A stretch of 64,000 nt of DNA from Roseateles depolymerans (GCF_003387155.1 NZ_QUMT01000001.1:620001-684000); one strand, 5' to 3'. Shown: positions 36,129 to 46,136, counted from the first letter of the stretch. The notes: a model not told the origin generated them from the sequence alone. Program-made: numbers and translations.

Positions 36129-37208
36129 ATGGCCTTGTTTGATGTGCTGATGCCGGTGAAGAACGGCGAAGCCTTTTTGAGCCAGGCGCTGACCAGCGTG
36201 CAGGCGCAGACCGAGCGCGACTGGCGACTGCTGGTGCTGGACCATGGCTCCACCGACCGCACGGCCGAGATCGTGGCCCGTGCGGCGGCGCAGGACCCGC
36301 GCATCGAGCTGCATCCGTTCCCGCAAGCCCAGGGCCTGGCGGGGCTGCTCAATGAAGGGCTGGGCCTGATCGAGGCGCCCTACCTGATGCGCATGGATGC
36401 CGATGACGAATGCCTGCCCGAGCGCATGGCCCTGACCCATGCCGCCTTCGAGCGGGACCCGGACGTGGTGCTGGTGGGCGGGCAGTCGGTGATGATCGAT
36501 GCGCAGGGCCAGGAGATCGGCGCGATGACGCATCCGACGGACAAGGACGAACTGGCGCGCTGCGCGCTGTTCCGCAACGTCTTTGCCCATCCCACCATCA
36601 GCCTGCGCAGCCAGGCGGTGCGTGACCGCGGCATCCGCTACGGCCAGTCGATGTTCCGCGCCACCGATCCGCAGGCCGACATCGAAGTGCCCAACCTGGC
36701 AGAGGACTATCTGCTGTTCAGCGAGCTGGCGCTGCAGCGCCAGGGCATCAACCTGCCGCAGAACGTGCTGCGCTACCGCTTCCACAGCGGCAGCGTCAGC
36801 CGTCAGAAGTACTGGGACCAACTGCAGATGTCGGGTCGGATCTCGCGCCACCTGGGCGGGTTGCTGGCGCGCTGGTCGGGGCAGGCTGCGTTCGATCCGG
36901 TGCCGTTCTGCTCGCATGGCCAGGCGCTGATCGATGTGAAGGGCCGCCGTGAGTATGCGGACGACTATGCCCGCATGGTGCATGCGCTGGCCCGTTCCGG
37001 ATCGGCCTGGTCCGGCGAGGCGGCCGAACGTGAGCTGCGCTGGCGCCGCACCTTCGTGGACCGCCATCCGCTGGGGCTGGCGTCGCGGGCCCTGCGCTTC
37101 GGCCTGGGCGGGCGGGCCGACCCCTGGGAGATGCGCACTGCGATGAATGCGCTCAAGCAGCAGATCCGCGGCCGGGCGCGTCTGCAGATGGAGCCGGTGG
37201 CGGGCTGA
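36129..37208 (+). CDS. Glycosyltransferase family 2
   Basis: 359 residues, cytoplasmic. 'ALFDVLMPVKNGEAFLSQAL' is the GT-A start, 'LDHGSTDRTAEIVARAA' the nucleotide-binding turn and 'LMRMDADDECLPERMALTH' the D-x-D site. The C-terminal part has 'AHPTISLRSQAVRDRGIRYG', 'AEDYLLFSELALQ' (E-D-Y acid, the probable base) and a basic C-terminus. It transfers a sugar during EPS repeat assembly; donor unknown. Confidence 0.9.
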   Translation: MALFDVLMPVKNGEAFLSQALTSVQAQTERDWRLLVLDHGSTDRTAEIVARAAAQDPRIELHPFPQAQGLAGLLNEGLGLIEAPYLMRMDADDECLPERMALTHAAFERDPDVVLVGGQSVMIDAQGQEIGAMTHPTDKDELARCALFRNVFAHPTISLRSQAVRDRGIRYGQSMFRATDPQADIEVPNLAEDYLLFSELALQRQGINLPQNVLRYRFHSGSVSRQKYWDQLQMSGRISRHLGGLLARWSGQAAFDPVPFCSHGQALIDVKGRREYADDYARMVHALARSGSAWSGEAAERELRWRRTFVDRHPLGLASRALRFGLGGRADPWEMRTAMNALKQQIRGRARLQMEPVAG

Positions 37209-37510
37209 GCGGGACCGTGAACAGACAGGCCGCATCGGCTGCATGGGGCGACACAGGCCGATGGGCCGATGTCGGGCGGCCAGGGCCCTGGCGGAGACCA
37301 GTGCGGAGTTGGATGCGGCTGCTGATACGGCGCCGAATGCGGCTGCGGCTCCGAATGCAGATCCGGAAGCGGGATGCGAATACGGCGACGCCTGCCGGCC
37401 TGAACGAGGTTGGTCAGCCGGCCAGGGTTGGATCCCCGCTGCGAGAGCGCCCCAAAGGCGTGAGCGCGGCGGGCCCGACCTGATGATGAATTGAGTTGAG
37501 GGAAATCCGA
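37209..37510. other. Intergenic region between two glycosyltransferase genes
   Basis: Reading frames of about 80-115 residues cross it, but none has recognisable similarity or a ribosome site, and their compositions (Arg-rich or Ala/Asp-rich) look like shadows of GC-rich sequence. It could be a decayed gene. GAGGGAA at 37500-37506 is the likely ribosome site for the next gene. Confidence 0.45.
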
Positions 37511-38689
37511 TTGAGACGAGTTCTTGTCGTTCGAGATGAATTGCTGCCCCTGTCCGAGACCTTTGTCCGGCAGCAGGCCTTGCATCTGCGGGACTGGCGC
37601 GCCACGCTGGTGGGACAGCGGCTGTGCCTGAACGGCCTGTCGCTGGACGGGCTGGACCCGCAGCTGCTGGACCTGTCGCCCACCGGCACCGTGGATGCGA
37701 TCCGCTGGCGGCTGTACCGGCGTCTGGGCTGGCCCTTGCCCGCCGCCTTGCGTCCGCTGACCTGGCCGGATGCGGAGGGCGTGCGTCCGTCGCTGGTGCA
37801 TGTGCATTTCGCCACCGATGCGGTGCTGGCCTGGCCCTGGCTCAAGGGCCTGAACCTGCCGACCGTCGTCACCCTGCATGGCTACGACATCCACACCCGG
37901 CCCGACTGGTGGGAAAGCGGGCAGGGCGGCGACTACATGAAGGACTACCCGCGCCGCCTGCGGGAGATGGCGGCCGACCCGCGCGTCTCGTTCATTGCGG
38001 TGTCGGAAGCGGTGCGGGCGCAGGCGATGTCGGCCTACGGCATCTCCGGCGACAAGCTGCACACCCTCTTCATCGGCGTGGACACGCGGGACTTCGCCCC
38101 CAGCGGCGCTCCGGCCGGCGAGCGTGAGCCGCACATCCTGTTTGTCGGCCGACAGGTCGAGAAGAAGGGCCTGGAGTTCCTGATCCGCGCCATGGCTCGG
38201 GTGCATCAGCGCTTCCCGCAGGCACGGGTGAAGGTGGTGGGCGACGGTCCGCTGCGCGAGCGCATGGAAGCCCTGACGGCCGAGCTGAACGCGCCGGTGG
38301 ACTTCCTCGGCGCCCAGCCCAGCCAGCGGGTGCGCGAGCTGCTGGGCACGGCCCGCATCTTCTGCCTGCCCAGCGTGGTGAGCCAGTCCGGCGATGCGGA
38401 GGGCCTGCCGATTTCCATCCTGGAGGCGCAGGCCTGCGGGGTGCCGGTGGTGACCTCGGCCATGGGCGGACGCGATGAAGGCATCGAGCCGGAGCGCACC
38501 GGCCTGGCCTTCCCGGAAGGGGATGTGGACGCCTTGGCCTCGCAGATCGAGCGGCTGCTGGCCGACCCGGCCCTTTGCACCGCCATGGGCCGCGCGGCCC
38601 GCGAGCTGGCGGTGCGCAAATTCGATCTCCAGATCTGCCAGCGTGCCCTTGAGGCGTTCTACACCGCCCAGGCCGGAGGTGTGCGTTGA
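37511..38689 (+). CDS. Glycosyltransferase family 4 (GT-B)
   Basis: 392 residues from a TTG at 37511, with GAGGGAA about 5-7 nt upstream; the TTG at 37496 has no ribosome site. 'RRVLVVRDELLPLSETFVRQ' is the N-terminal start, 'VHVHFATDAVLAWPWL' and 'VVTLHGYDIHT' the acceptor side, 'ILFVGRQVEKKGLEFLIRAM' the donor domain start and 'EGLPISILEAQACGVPVVTS' the EX7E region. It belongs with WcaL/colanic-acid type GT4 enzymes of lipid-linked repeat assembly. The stop overlaps the flippase start. Confidence 0.9.
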   Translation: MRRVLVVRDELLPLSETFVRQQALHLRDWRATLVGQRLCLNGLSLDGLDPQLLDLSPTGTVDAIRWRLYRRLGWPLPAALRPLTWPDAEGVRPSLVHVHFATDAVLAWPWLKGLNLPTVVTLHGYDIHTRPDWWESGQGGDYMKDYPRRLREMAADPRVSFIAVSEAVRAQAMSAYGISGDKLHTLFIGVDTRDFAPSGAPAGEREPHILFVGRQVEKKGLEFLIRAMARVHQRFPQARVKVVGDGPLRERMEALTAELNAPVDFLGAQPSQRVRELLGTARIFCLPSVVSQSGDAEGLPISILEAQACGVPVVTSAMGGRDEGIEPERTGLAFPEGDVDALASQIERLLADPALCTAMGRAARELAVRKFDLQICQRALEAFYTAQAGGVR

Positions 38690-40119
38690 GCGGGATGATG
38701 CACAGCGTCCGCTGGCTCAGCGTGGCGCAGGCCAGCAAGGTGCTGGGGCAACTGGTCAGCGTGGTGGTGCTGTCGCGGCTGCTGCCGCCGTCCGCGTATG
38801 GCGTGATGGCGCTGGCGGGGGTGGTGCTCACCTTCGCCAGCCTGCTGCGCGACATGGGCACCGGGGCCGCCATCATCCAGCGCAAGAGCCTCACCCCCAC
38901 CCTGGCGGACACGGTGTTCTGGCTGAACGTGGGCCTGGGCGTCGGCCTGGGCCTGGTGCTGGCGGCGGCGGCCTATCCCATCTCGGTGTTCTTCCGCGAG
39001 CCGGAGCTGTTCCCGGTGATGCTGCTGATGTCGCTGGGTTTTCCGCTCGGCGCCACCACGGCGGTGCATCAGGCCTGGATGGAGCGGCACGCCCGCTTTC
39101 GTGAGCTGGCCATCCTGGATGTGTTCACCCAGGTAGGTGGGCTTTGCCTGTCGGTGGCGTGTGCGCTGGCGGGCTGGGGGGTCTACAGCTTCGTGGTGCC
39201 CACGCTGTTCACCATCGGCGTGAACAGCACCTGGTTGTGGTTCAAGTCCGGCTTCAAGCCGGGCCGCACCTGGAGCCGCGAGGAGTTCCGCTCCCTCTGG
39301 GGCTTCAGCGGCAGCCTGACCGCCTTCAACTTCATCAACTACTTCGCCCGCAATGCCGACAGCATGATCATCGGCCGGGTGCTGGGCGCCGGCCCGCTGG
39401 GCCAGTACGGCATGGCCTACAAGCTGATGCTGTTCCCGGTGCAGCACATGAGCTGGGTGGTGGGCCGCGCGCTGCTGCCGCGACTGTCGGGCATCCAGGA
39501 CGACCTGGCCGCCGTGCGCGACGTCTACTTCAAGGTGCTGGGCGGCATCTCGCTGCTGAGCATGCCCATCATGGTGGGGCTGTGGTCGCTGCGGGTGCCT
39601 TTCGTGGATGTGGTGCTGGGGCCGAAGTGGGCCATCGTGGCACCGCTGCTGGGCTGGCTGGCGCCGGTGGGCATCATGCAGTCGCTGATGAGCACCATCG
39701 GCTCCACCCTGACCTCGCAGGGGCGCACCGCGGCGCTGTTTTATCTGGGCATCTTCAACACGGCCACGGTGCTGGTCGGCTTCTTCGCCGGTGCGCAGTT
39801 CGGCGTGGTCGGTGTAGCAGCAGGTTACTTCGTCGCCAATCTGTTGAACTTCCTGGTGACGATCGTGTGCATGGGCCGCTGGCTGCAGGCGACCCCGGGA
39901 CCGCTGTGGCGCCAGATGAAAGCACCGGTCGTGTCATCCCTGGCCATGGGCCTGGCGCTGTGGGGCGCGGACCTCGCGCTCGCTCACACCGCGTTACCCG
40001 CCAAGGTGCAGCTCGGCATGTTGATTGCCCTTGGCGCCGCGGTATATCTCAGTGTGCTGGGTCTGGTCTTCGGTCAGTCGCCGAAGGTCCTGCTCAACAC
40101 CTTGAAAGGGAAGGCGTAG
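38686..40119 (+). CDS. Wzx-type polysaccharide flippase (WzxC-like, MOP superfamily)
   Basis: 477 residues if it starts at the TTG at 38686 (GGAGGT 5 nt upstream); ATG at 38695 or 38698 is possible. About 12-14 hydrophobic segments. 'KVLGQLVSVVVLSRLLPPSA' and 'YGVMALAGVVLTFASLLRDM' are the MOP N-terminal pattern, and 'FINYFARNADSMIIGRVLGA' the middle conserved region. It translocates the undecaprenyl-linked repeat across the inner membrane for the Wzy-type polymerase at 25.9 kb. Overlaps the preceding glycosyltransferase gene. Confidence 0.92.
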   Translation: MSGMMHSVRWLSVAQASKVLGQLVSVVVLSRLLPPSAYGVMALAGVVLTFASLLRDMGTGAAIIQRKSLTPTLADTVFWLNVGLGVGLGLVLAAAAYPISVFFREPELFPVMLLMSLGFPLGATTAVHQAWMERHARFRELAILDVFTQVGGLCLSVACALAGWGVYSFVVPTLFTIGVNSTWLWFKSGFKPGRTWSREEFRSLWGFSGSLTAFNFINYFARNADSMIIGRVLGAGPLGQYGMAYKLMLFPVQHMSWVVGRALLPRLSGIQDDLAAVRDVYFKVLGGISLLSMPIMVGLWSLRVPFVDVVLGPKWAIVAPLLGWLAPVGIMQSLMSTIGSTLTSQGRTAALFYLGIFNTATVLVGFFAGAQFGVVGVAAGYFVANLLNFLVTIVCMGRWLQATPGPLWRQMKAPVVSSLAMGLALWGADLALAHTALPAKVQLGMLIALGAAVYLSVLGLVFGQSPKVLLNTLKGKA

Positions 40120-40126
40120 CAGCGGC

Positions 40127-41212
40127 ATGGGTGGAAGAACGGCATCGGCATCGGCAGAGACAGGGTCCGCGGCATCGGCGGCATCGGCCGTGGCGATGGC
40201 CGCGCCTGCGCCGGCCGTCGGCGTGCCCGCCGCTTCTGCCACGACCTCCGGCGGGGCGGCCCGGCGGCTGCCCGGCATTGATGCGCTGCGCATCTTTGGT
40301 GCGGTGCTGGTGGTGGGCCTGCATGTCGGTCGTTTCCCGGAATGGCCGGTGCCTGCCATGGAGCTCACCATGGCCGCCGGCCGCTGGGTGGTGCCCTTCT
40401 TCTTCGTGGTGATGGGCTTCTTCCTCGGGCAGCGGCCGAACTGGGCCGCGTCCGCGCTGGGCTCGGCCGGGCGGCTGCTGCAGATCACGCTGGTGTGCGC
40501 GCTGCTGTATGCGCTGCTGCATGCCGTGCAACTGGGGCCCAAGGCAGCGCTGGAGCGCATCCTGTCGCAGGATGCGATCGTGCGCGGCGTCTGGGGCCAT
40601 CTGTGGTTCATGCATGCGGCGCTGGCGGGGGTGCTGCTGGCGGCGGCACGGCCGGACTGGTGCATGGCGCGGGGGGCCTGGTGGGGCATTGCCGCGGTGA
40701 TCCTGCTGGCCAGCGTGATCGACTCGCTGTGCGCCATGGGCCGGGTGAGCTGGCCCACCATGTTTGCCAGCCGCTTCCTGGGTGGGGCGGCGATGGTGTG
40801 GCTTGGCATCAAGCTTGCGAGCGTGCCGGTCCGCACGCTCGCGCGGTGGTGGCCGGTGCTGCTGGTCGGCGGCGCGCTGCTGCTGGTGGCGCAGGGCATG
40901 GCGGTTCGCTGGAAGGGAGGCCAGGCCATCGAGCTGCAGCTGCATGTGGGCGCGGTGCTGATGGGCGTGGGCGCGATGGCGCTGGGCCTGTGGCTGCCGG
41001 CCACGCCGATGATGGAGCGGCTGGCCGATTGGGGCCGGCGTTATGCGCTGGGGCTGTATCTGCTGCATCCGATGATGATCGAGATGCTCCGGTCGGTGGG
41101 TTTGCGCCGCAGCGATGGGCTGTGGCTGTGTGCCGCCGGGTTGACGCTGCTGCTGCTGTGGGCGGCGGAGCATTGGTTTCCGCGCGGCAAGGCGGTGCTG
41201 GACGGGCGCTGA
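40127..41212 (+). CDS. Acyltransferase 3 family membrane protein, second copy
   Basis: 361 residues with about ten membrane segments. A low-complexity Ala/Ser N-terminus of 45 residues is followed by 'LPGIDALRIFGAVLVVGLHV', the acyltransferase-3 start with the conserved His, then 'FFFVVMGFFLGQRPNW' and 'GVWGHLWFMHAALAG'. It is more distant from OafA than the copy at 27.7 kb and resembles the YiaH/WecH-type branch. It is probably an O-acetyltransferase for the EPS repeat. The start lies 7 nt after the flippase stop. Confidence 0.86.
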   Translation: MGGRTASASAETGSAASAASAVAMAAPAPAVGVPAASATTSGGAARRLPGIDALRIFGAVLVVGLHVGRFPEWPVPAMELTMAAGRWVVPFFFVVMGFFLGQRPNWAASALGSAGRLLQITLVCALLYALLHAVQLGPKAALERILSQDAIVRGVWGHLWFMHAALAGVLLAAARPDWCMARGAWWGIAAVILLASVIDSLCAMGRVSWPTMFASRFLGGAAMVWLGIKLASVPVRTLARWWPVLLVGGALLLVAQGMAVRWKGGQAIELQLHVGAVLMGVGAMALGLWLPATPMMERLADWGRRYALGLYLLHPMMIEMLRSVGLRRSDGLWLCAAGLTLLLLWAAEHWFPRGKAVLDGR

Positions 41213-41247
41213 TGGCGCCGGCCCGACTGCTGGTTTTGAGATGAAAG

Positions 41248-42123
41248 ATGGACATGAGTGAATCGCCCTTGGTCTCGGTCTACATGCCGACGCAGAACCG
41301 GCTGGCATCGATGCGTGCCGCGGTGGAGTCGGTGCTGGGACAGACCTATCGGAATGTGGAACTGGTGGTGGTGGACGACGGCTCCACCGATGAGACGCCG
41401 CGCTGGCTGGCGGAGCGCGCCCTGCAGGATCCGCGGCTGAAGGTGCTGCGGCATGAGAAGGGGCGCGGGGCCTGTGCGGCGCGTAATGAGGCGATCCGGG
41501 CCAGCACCGGGGTGTTCCTGACCGGGCTGGATGATGACGATGAGTTCAAGCCGCATCACATCGAGGCGTTGCTGGCCTACTGGCATCTGCTGACGTCGAT
41601 GGGGGATCAGCCCTCGGTGCTGTATGTGCAGTATGAGTTCCGCAGTGGGGACAAGCGCTGGTACAGCGCGAAGGTCGGTCGCTGCACGGCGGAGATGATG
41701 CTGCAGGCCAATCATGTGGGCAATCAGCTGTTCGGGCCGCGTGACCGGTTTGTGTCGGCCGGGCTGTTCGACGAAGAGATGCCGGCTTGGCAGGATCTGG
41801 AATTCTTCTATCGCATCCTGAAGCTGCATGGGCCGGGACGTTTGTTGGACCTGCCCAGTTATGTGTTTGACGTGGCGCCGCGGCCGGATCGGATCTCGTC
41901 AAAATCCAAGCAGAAGGTGCTGAGGGCCTGCCAGCTGATGTATGCCAAGCATGGGCAGGGGCAGGGGCGGACGATGCAGTTGATGCTGCTGCAGGTGTTT
42001 TCGGAGTACTACGGCTTCCGGCCGGATGCGGCGGATATGCGGCAGTTCATGAAGCAGGGGTGGTGGGCCGAGGGCTGGTATCAAATGATGCGCCGCTGGC
42101 TGCGTCCGCCGGCGCAGGCATGA
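41248..42123 (+). CDS. Glycosyltransferase family 2
   Basis: 291 residues. 'PLVSVYMPTQNRLASMRAAV', 'VVVDDGSTDETPRWLAERA' and 'FLTGLDDDDEFKPHHIEALL' are GT-A hallmarks with the D-x-D in 'LDDDDEF'. 'FDEEMPAWQDLEFFYRIL' carries the later acidic motif (probable base). No membrane segments. The donor sugar is unknown. Confidence 0.9.
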   Translation: MDMSESPLVSVYMPTQNRLASMRAAVESVLGQTYRNVELVVVDDGSTDETPRWLAERALQDPRLKVLRHEKGRGACAARNEAIRASTGVFLTGLDDDDEFKPHHIEALLAYWHLLTSMGDQPSVLYVQYEFRSGDKRWYSAKVGRCTAEMMLQANHVGNQLFGPRDRFVSAGLFDEEMPAWQDLEFFYRILKLHGPGRLLDLPSYVFDVAPRPDRISSKSKQKVLRACQLMYAKHGQGQGRTMQLMLLQVFSEYYGFRPDAADMRQFMKQGWWAEGWYQMMRRWLRPPAQA

Positions 42124-42160
42124 GCGTGGGGGCGGCGATGGCATCCTGGAGAGGTCGTTC

Positions 42161-42967
42161 GTGAGTGCCACCGAGTTGCGCAGCTATGCGGCAGTGATTC
42201 GCACGCATGCGTGCACGCCGTTGCTGGAGCAGGTGGTCGCCTCACTGAAGGCGCAGAGCTGGGCGCCGGCGCGGATCGTGTTCGTGGACTCTTCGCGGGA
42301 TGCGGGAGTGCGGGAGCGTTTGCTGCGGATGGGGGAGGTGGTGGCCTATCCCGAGGAGGTCTTCAACTACTCCGTGGCGATCAATGTGGGGATGGGCGCG
42401 GTGGCGGAGCCGTATGCGCTGCTGATCAGTGCCCATGTGCGGCTGGACGATCCCCAGGTGGTGCAGCGGGCCCTGTCAGCCGCGCAGGCGCAAGGCATCG
42501 AGGTGGTCTACTGGCGGAATGCTCCTTCCGGGCAGGTCGCGATGGACATCATCGGGGCGGAACAATTCGATGGCTACAACGGGTTGTCCAACGCCTGTTC
42601 GTTGTTGCCAACCAGGCTGGTGAAGGAACGACCGTTTCGGGTGGACGTGTTTTCAGCGGAAGACGCGGAGTGGGCAGCCTGGTATTTCCGGAGCCGGCAC
42701 GGGCGGGTGATGCGGGTGGACGATCCTTCGGTCAAATACGAAAACCCCCATGTGAATGTGCGCAAAACCATCAACGAAGAGGTGGCGATTGCGTATTTCG
42801 CCTATCCAAGGAACCGGTGGCCCGACAAGATCGCCTCACGCTGGGGACGAGCCGCGCTCGCGCTCGTTCGAGGGCGGAAGGATCGGGCTCGGATGCATTG
42901 GGAAATTGGGACGCAGCTCCTGTTGATGTGGTTCAGGGCGCCCAGTGGCACGTCGAAATACTTCTGA
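42161..42967 (+). CDS. Glycosyltransferase family 2-like protein
   Basis: 268 residues from a GTG at 42161, with GAGAGGT upstream. 'AAVIRTHACTPLLEQVVASL' and 'IVFVDSSRDAGVRERLLRMG' match the GT-A start, 'EEVFNYSVAINVGMGAV' is typical of rhamnosyl- or related transferases, and 'LLISAHVRLDD' stands where the D-x-D would be (a single Asp pair with His-Val), a weaker site. 'FSAEDAEWAAWYF' is the later acidic motif. No clear membrane span. It is the last gene of the glycosyltransferase block and is followed by a hairpin element. Confidence 0.8.
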   Translation: MSATELRSYAAVIRTHACTPLLEQVVASLKAQSWAPARIVFVDSSRDAGVRERLLRMGEVVAYPEEVFNYSVAINVGMGAVAEPYALLISAHVRLDDPQVVQRALSAAQAQGIEVVYWRNAPSGQVAMDIIGAEQFDGYNGLSNACSLLPTRLVKERPFRVDVFSAEDAEWAAWYFRSRHGRVMRVDDPSVKYENPHVNVRKTINEEVAIAYFAYPRNRWPDKIASRWGRAALALVRGRKDRARMHWEIGTQLLLMWFRAPSGTSKYF

Positions 42968-43034
42968 GGTGGCTGTGACAGGGCGTCTTGTTCGGAGGCA
43001 GGGCGGCGGTGGGACGCATTCTTTGCCCGCGCTC

Positions 43035-43137
43035 GCCGCCGAAGGCCCGGGGGGCATTGGCTCCATGTCCCTCCTGTCCCGCTGCGCGGGCCATTCCTTC
43101 CTTGACTTCCGCCAATGCCCCCCGGGCCTTCGGCGGC
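43035..43137 (+). repeat. Hairpin element copy B
   Basis: Arms 43035-43061 and 43111-43137 are perfect 27/27 inverted repeats around a 49-nt core (43062-43110) that starts TCCATGTCCCTCCTGTCC and ends CTTGACTTCC; the apical stem is CCCGC-TGC-GCGGG. It lies 67 nt after the preceding glycosyltransferase stop, in sense. The remaining intergenic sequence (42968-43034 and 43138-43335) holds no gene; a small GTGGGG-CCA-CCCCAC hairpin lies at 43240-43254. Confidence 0.93.
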
Positions 43138-43335
43138 TCAGAACGTGCACTGCGAGGATTTGGAAACGAGCGGTGCGGTGTGCGCCAGGCCTGCGGGACC
43201 TGCGTCGTGGGGCGAGGGGGCTGCAACTTCAGTCGTTGGGTGGGGCCACCCCACTGAGGGGGGAGGGGTCATGATGGTGCAGCAGCATTGCGCGGAAAAT
43301 AGGCGTCGTCCTCAGAGCAGCGATCGGGAGATCTC

Positions 43336-44343
43336 GTGAAAGTACTCGTCACCGGCGCAGCCGGCTTCATCGGCATGCATGTCAGCCAGATCCTGCTCGC
43401 GCGTGGGGATCAGGTGGTCGGCCTGGACAACCTCAACGACTATTACGATCCCACCCTGAAGCACGCGCGATTGGCGCGGCTGGCGCCGCATCTGGCGTTT
43501 TCGTTCATCGAGATGGACGTGGCGGACCGGGCCGGGATGGCGCAGGTGTTTGCCGAGCATGGCTTTGACCGGGTGGTGCATCTGGCCGCACAGGCCGGGG
43601 TGCGGTATTCGCTGGTGAATCCGCATGCGTATATCGACTCGAATATTTCAGGGTTCACGAATGTGCTGGAAGGTTGCCGGCATCACAGCGTGGAGCATCT
43701 GGTGTATGCGTCCAGCTCGAGCGTGTATGGCGGCAATACCTTGATGCCGTTCAGCGAGCATCACAGCGTGGACCATCCCGTCAGCCTGTACGCCGCCACG
43801 AAGAAGGCCAATGAGCTGATGGCCCATACCTACAGCCATCTGTTCAATCTGCCGACGACCGGGCTGCGCTTTTTCACGGTGTATGGGCCCTGGGGGCGGC
43901 CGGACATGGCGCTGTTCCTGTTCACGAAAGCCATCCTGGCGGGTGAGCCGATCAAGGTGTTCAACCACGGGCAGATGATTCGAGATTTCACCTACATCGA
44001 TGACATCGCTGAAGGCGTGGTGCGGGTGCTGGATCGCGTGGCCACGCCCGATGCGGACTACGACCCGGTGAAGGCGGATCCGGCACGGTCGAGCGCGCCG
44101 TATCGAGTGTTCAACATCGGCAACCATCAGCCGATGCCGCTGATGGGCTTCATCCAGGCGATCGAGCAGGCGCTCGGACGTGAGGCGCAGAAGGAGTTTT
44201 TGCCGCTGCAGGACGGCGATGTGCCGGCCACGCATGCGGATGTGGAAGAACTGGCCGCCTGGACCGGGTTCCGGCCGGCCATGCCGGTGACAGAGGGCGT
44301 GAAGCGCTTTGTTGCCTGGTATCGCGACTATTACAAGATCTGA
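43336..44343 (+). CDS. NAD-dependent epimerase, UDP-glucuronate 4-epimerase type
   Basis: 335 residues from a GTG at 43336. An extended SDR fold: '[20 protein letters not shown]' (G-x-x-G-x-x-G), '[18 protein letters not shown]', '[20 protein letters not shown]', '[11 protein letters not shown]' (catalytic Ser/Thr region) and '[19 protein letters not shown]' (Y-x-x-x-K). The 'LNDYYDP.LK' and 'AQAGVRYS' stretches are typical of UDP-GlcA 4-epimerases (CapI/LspL), which make UDP-GalA. It is followed by ugd, which makes its substrate UDP-GlcA, so the two fit one pathway. Confidence 0.9.
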   Translation: MKVLVTGAAGFIGMHVSQILLARGDQVVGLDNLNDYYDPTLKHARLARLAPHLAFSFIEMDVADRAGMAQVFAEHGFDRVVHLAAQAGVRYSLVNPHAYIDSNISGFTNVLEGCRHHSVEHLVYASSSSVYGGNTLMPFSEHHSVDHPVSLYAATKKANELMAHTYSHLFNLPTTGLRFFTVYGPWGRPDMALFLFTKAILAGEPIKVFNHGQMIRDFTYIDDIAEGVVRVLDRVATPDADYDPVKADPARSSAPYRVFNIGNHQPMPLMGFIQAIEQALGREAQKEFLPLQDGDVPATHADVEELAAWTGFRPAMPVTEGVKRFVAWYRDYYKI

Positions 44344-44483
44344 GACAAGGCGCTGACGTTTGTCAGCGATGCTGGCACCCGGCTTGCTCACCGGGCGCCG
44401 GTACAGGAATGTGTCCCGGCCGCGGTGTGGCTGGGAATTTGTGAATCTGGGCAGTATTTGGAATGACCCTTGGGAGTTATCGC

Positions 44484-45824
44484 ATGAAAGTTACGACGAT
44501 TGGCACCGGCTATGTGGGCCTGGTCACGGGCGCATGTCTGGCCGAGATGGGCAACCATGTGGTGTGCCTCGACGTGAATCCCGACAAGATCCGCGTGCTC
44601 AACGAAGGTGGCATTCCCATTCATGAGCCGGGCTTGGACGCCGTGGTGGCGCGCAATGTGGCCGCCGGTCGCCTGCAGTTCACGACGGATGTGGATGTGG
44701 CGGTGAATCACGGCACGATCCTGTTCATCGCGGTGGGCACGCCCCCCGGTGAAGATGGCTCGGCCGACCTGCAATATGTGCTGGCCGCGGCCCGTTCCAT
44801 CGGTCAGCGCATGACCGACTACAAGGTGGTGGTGGACAAGAGCACGGTGCCGGTGGGCACGGCCGAGAAGGTGGACGCCGCCATCCGCGAAGAGCTGACC
44901 AAGCGCGGCGTGCCCGCCAATTTCGCGGTGGTGTCCAATCCCGAGTTCCTGAAGGAAGGCGCTGCGGTCGAAGACTTCATGAAGCCGGACCGGATCATCG
45001 TGGGCTCGGACGACGAGCAGGCGACGCTGATGATGCGCGCGCTGTACGCGCCGTTCACCCGCAGCCACGACCGCCTGATGGTGATGGACGTGAAGAGCGC
45101 GGAGTTCACCAAGTACGCCGCCAATGCGATGCTGGCGACCCGCATCAGTTTCATGAACGAGCTGGCGCTGCTGGCGGAGAAGGTGGGCGCGGACATCGAG
45201 CTGGTGCGTCGCGGCATCGGCTCGGACCCGCGGATTGGCTATCAGTTCCTGTATGCCGGTGCCGGCTATGGCGGTTCGTGCTTCCCGAAGGACGTGAAGG
45301 CGCTGGTGCGTACTGGCCGTGAATACGGTCAGGAGCTGCAGGTGCTGAACGCGGTGGAAGAGGCGAACGACCGGCAGAAGCAGGTGCTGGTGGAGAAGGT
45401 GGTGGCGCGCTTCGGCGAAGACCTGGCCGGCAAGCGGTTTGCGCTGTGGGGCCTGGCCTTCAAGCCCAACACCGATGACATGCGCGAGGCGCCGGCCCTG
45501 ACCATCATCGAAGGCCTGACCGAGCGCGGCGCAGCGATCGCGGCCTACGATCCGGTGGCCATGAGCGAAGCGTCCCGCATCCTCTCGACCAACCCCGGCG
45601 TGAGCTTCTGCGAACGCGCCGAGCATGCGCTGGCGGAAGCCGACGCCCTCATCATCGTGACGGAGTGGAAGGAATTCCGCACGCCGGACTTCGATCGGTT
45701 CAAGACGGATTTGAAGCAGCCGGTGGTGTTTGATGGCCGCAATCTGTATGAGCCGGCGATGATGAAGTCGATGGGGATCGAGCATCACCCCATCGGGCGG
45801 AGTGGGAAGATCGCGGCGCGTTAA
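44484..45824 (+). CDS. ugd: UDP-glucose 6-dehydrogenase
   Basis: 446 residues from the ATG at 44484 with GGGAG upstream. It oxidises UDP-glucose to UDP-glucuronate with two NAD+. '[20 protein letters not shown]' is the Rossmann motif; '[20 protein letters not shown]' and '[18 protein letters not shown]' are central blocks; '[14 protein letters not shown]' carries the catalytic Cys266; '[17 protein letters not shown]' the C-terminal NDP-binding part. It supplies UDP-GlcA for the epimerase upstream. The stop lies in a 14-bp duplication. Confidence 0.96.
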   Translation: MKVTTIGTGYVGLVTGACLAEMGNHVVCLDVNPDKIRVLNEGGIPIHEPGLDAVVARNVAAGRLQFTTDVDVAVNHGTILFIAVGTPPGEDGSADLQYVLAAARSIGQRMTDYKVVVDKSTVPVGTAEKVDAAIREELTKRGVPANFAVVSNPEFLKEGAAVEDFMKPDRIIVGSDDEQATLMMRALYAPFTRSHDRLMVMDVKSAEFTKYAANAMLATRISFMNELALLAEKVGADIELVRRGIGSDPRIGYQFLYAGAGYGGSCFPKDVKALVRTGREYGQELQVLNAVEEANDRQKQVLVEKVVARFGEDLAGKRFALWGLAFKPNTDDMREAPALTIIEGLTERGAAIAAYDPVAMSEASRILSTNPGVSFCERAEHALAEADALIIVTEWKEFRTPDFDRFKTDLKQPVVFDGRNLYEPAMMKSMGIEHHPIGRSGKIAAR

Positions 45825-45842
45825 TTCCGGCGCGTTAATCGC
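45815..45842 (+). repeat. 14-bp duplication over the ugd stop codon
   Basis: GGCGCGTTAATTCC (45815-45828), which contains the TAA stop, is followed directly by GGCGCGTTAATCGC. The second TAA is out of frame because the unit is 14 nt. Confidence 0.75.
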
Positions 45843-45885
45843 GGCGGGCGCGGTCTGTTGGGTGAAGGGGCCGGTTTACTGCGCT

Positions 45886-45990
45886 GGAAGGCGCAGGGCC
45901 GGGCACCTTTTGCTCCATGTCATTCCTGTCCGGCTGCGCCGGCCATTCCCTTCTTTACTTCCGCAAAAGGCACCCGACCCTGCGCCTTCC
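45886..45990 (+). repeat. Hairpin element copy C (first of a tandem array)
   Basis: Arms 45886-45913 and 45963-45990 pair at 25 of 28 positions around a 49-nt core (45914-45962) with apical stem CCGGC-TGC-GCCGG, ending CTTTACTTCC. It begins 61 nt after the ugd stop. The 631-nt gap between ugd and kdsA holds the three-copy array, a short GC-rich tail (46283-46425) without a gene, and the kdsA leader hairpin. Confidence 0.93.
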
Positions 45991-46031
45991 CGGACTGAGG
46001 ACTGCGGTGGCTGATGTGGGTGGGCCGCGCT

Positions 46032-46136
46032 GGAATGTGCAGGGCCGGGCACCTTTTGCTCCATGTCATTCCTGTCCGGCTGCGCCGGCCATTCCCTTCT
46101 TAACTTCCGCAAAAGGCACCCGACCCTGCACCTTCC
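46032..46136 (+). repeat. Hairpin element copy D (second of array)
   Basis: It starts exactly 146 nt after copy C. Arms 46032-46059 and 46109-46136 are complementary with a few mismatches; the core (46060-46108) is almost identical to C, ending CTTAACTTCC. The 41-nt spacer between copies ('GACTGAGGACTGCGG...') is also repeated. Confidence 0.93.

Noticed and set aside
33683-36352. An 889-residue open frame on minus across several glycosyltransferase genes
   Set aside because: It overlaps four well-supported plus-strand genes and has low-complexity His/Gln/Arg composition.
37217-37483. An 88-residue open frame between two glycosyltransferase genes
   Set aside because: Arg-rich shadow composition, no Shine-Dalgarno and no recognisable similarity; left as intergenic.
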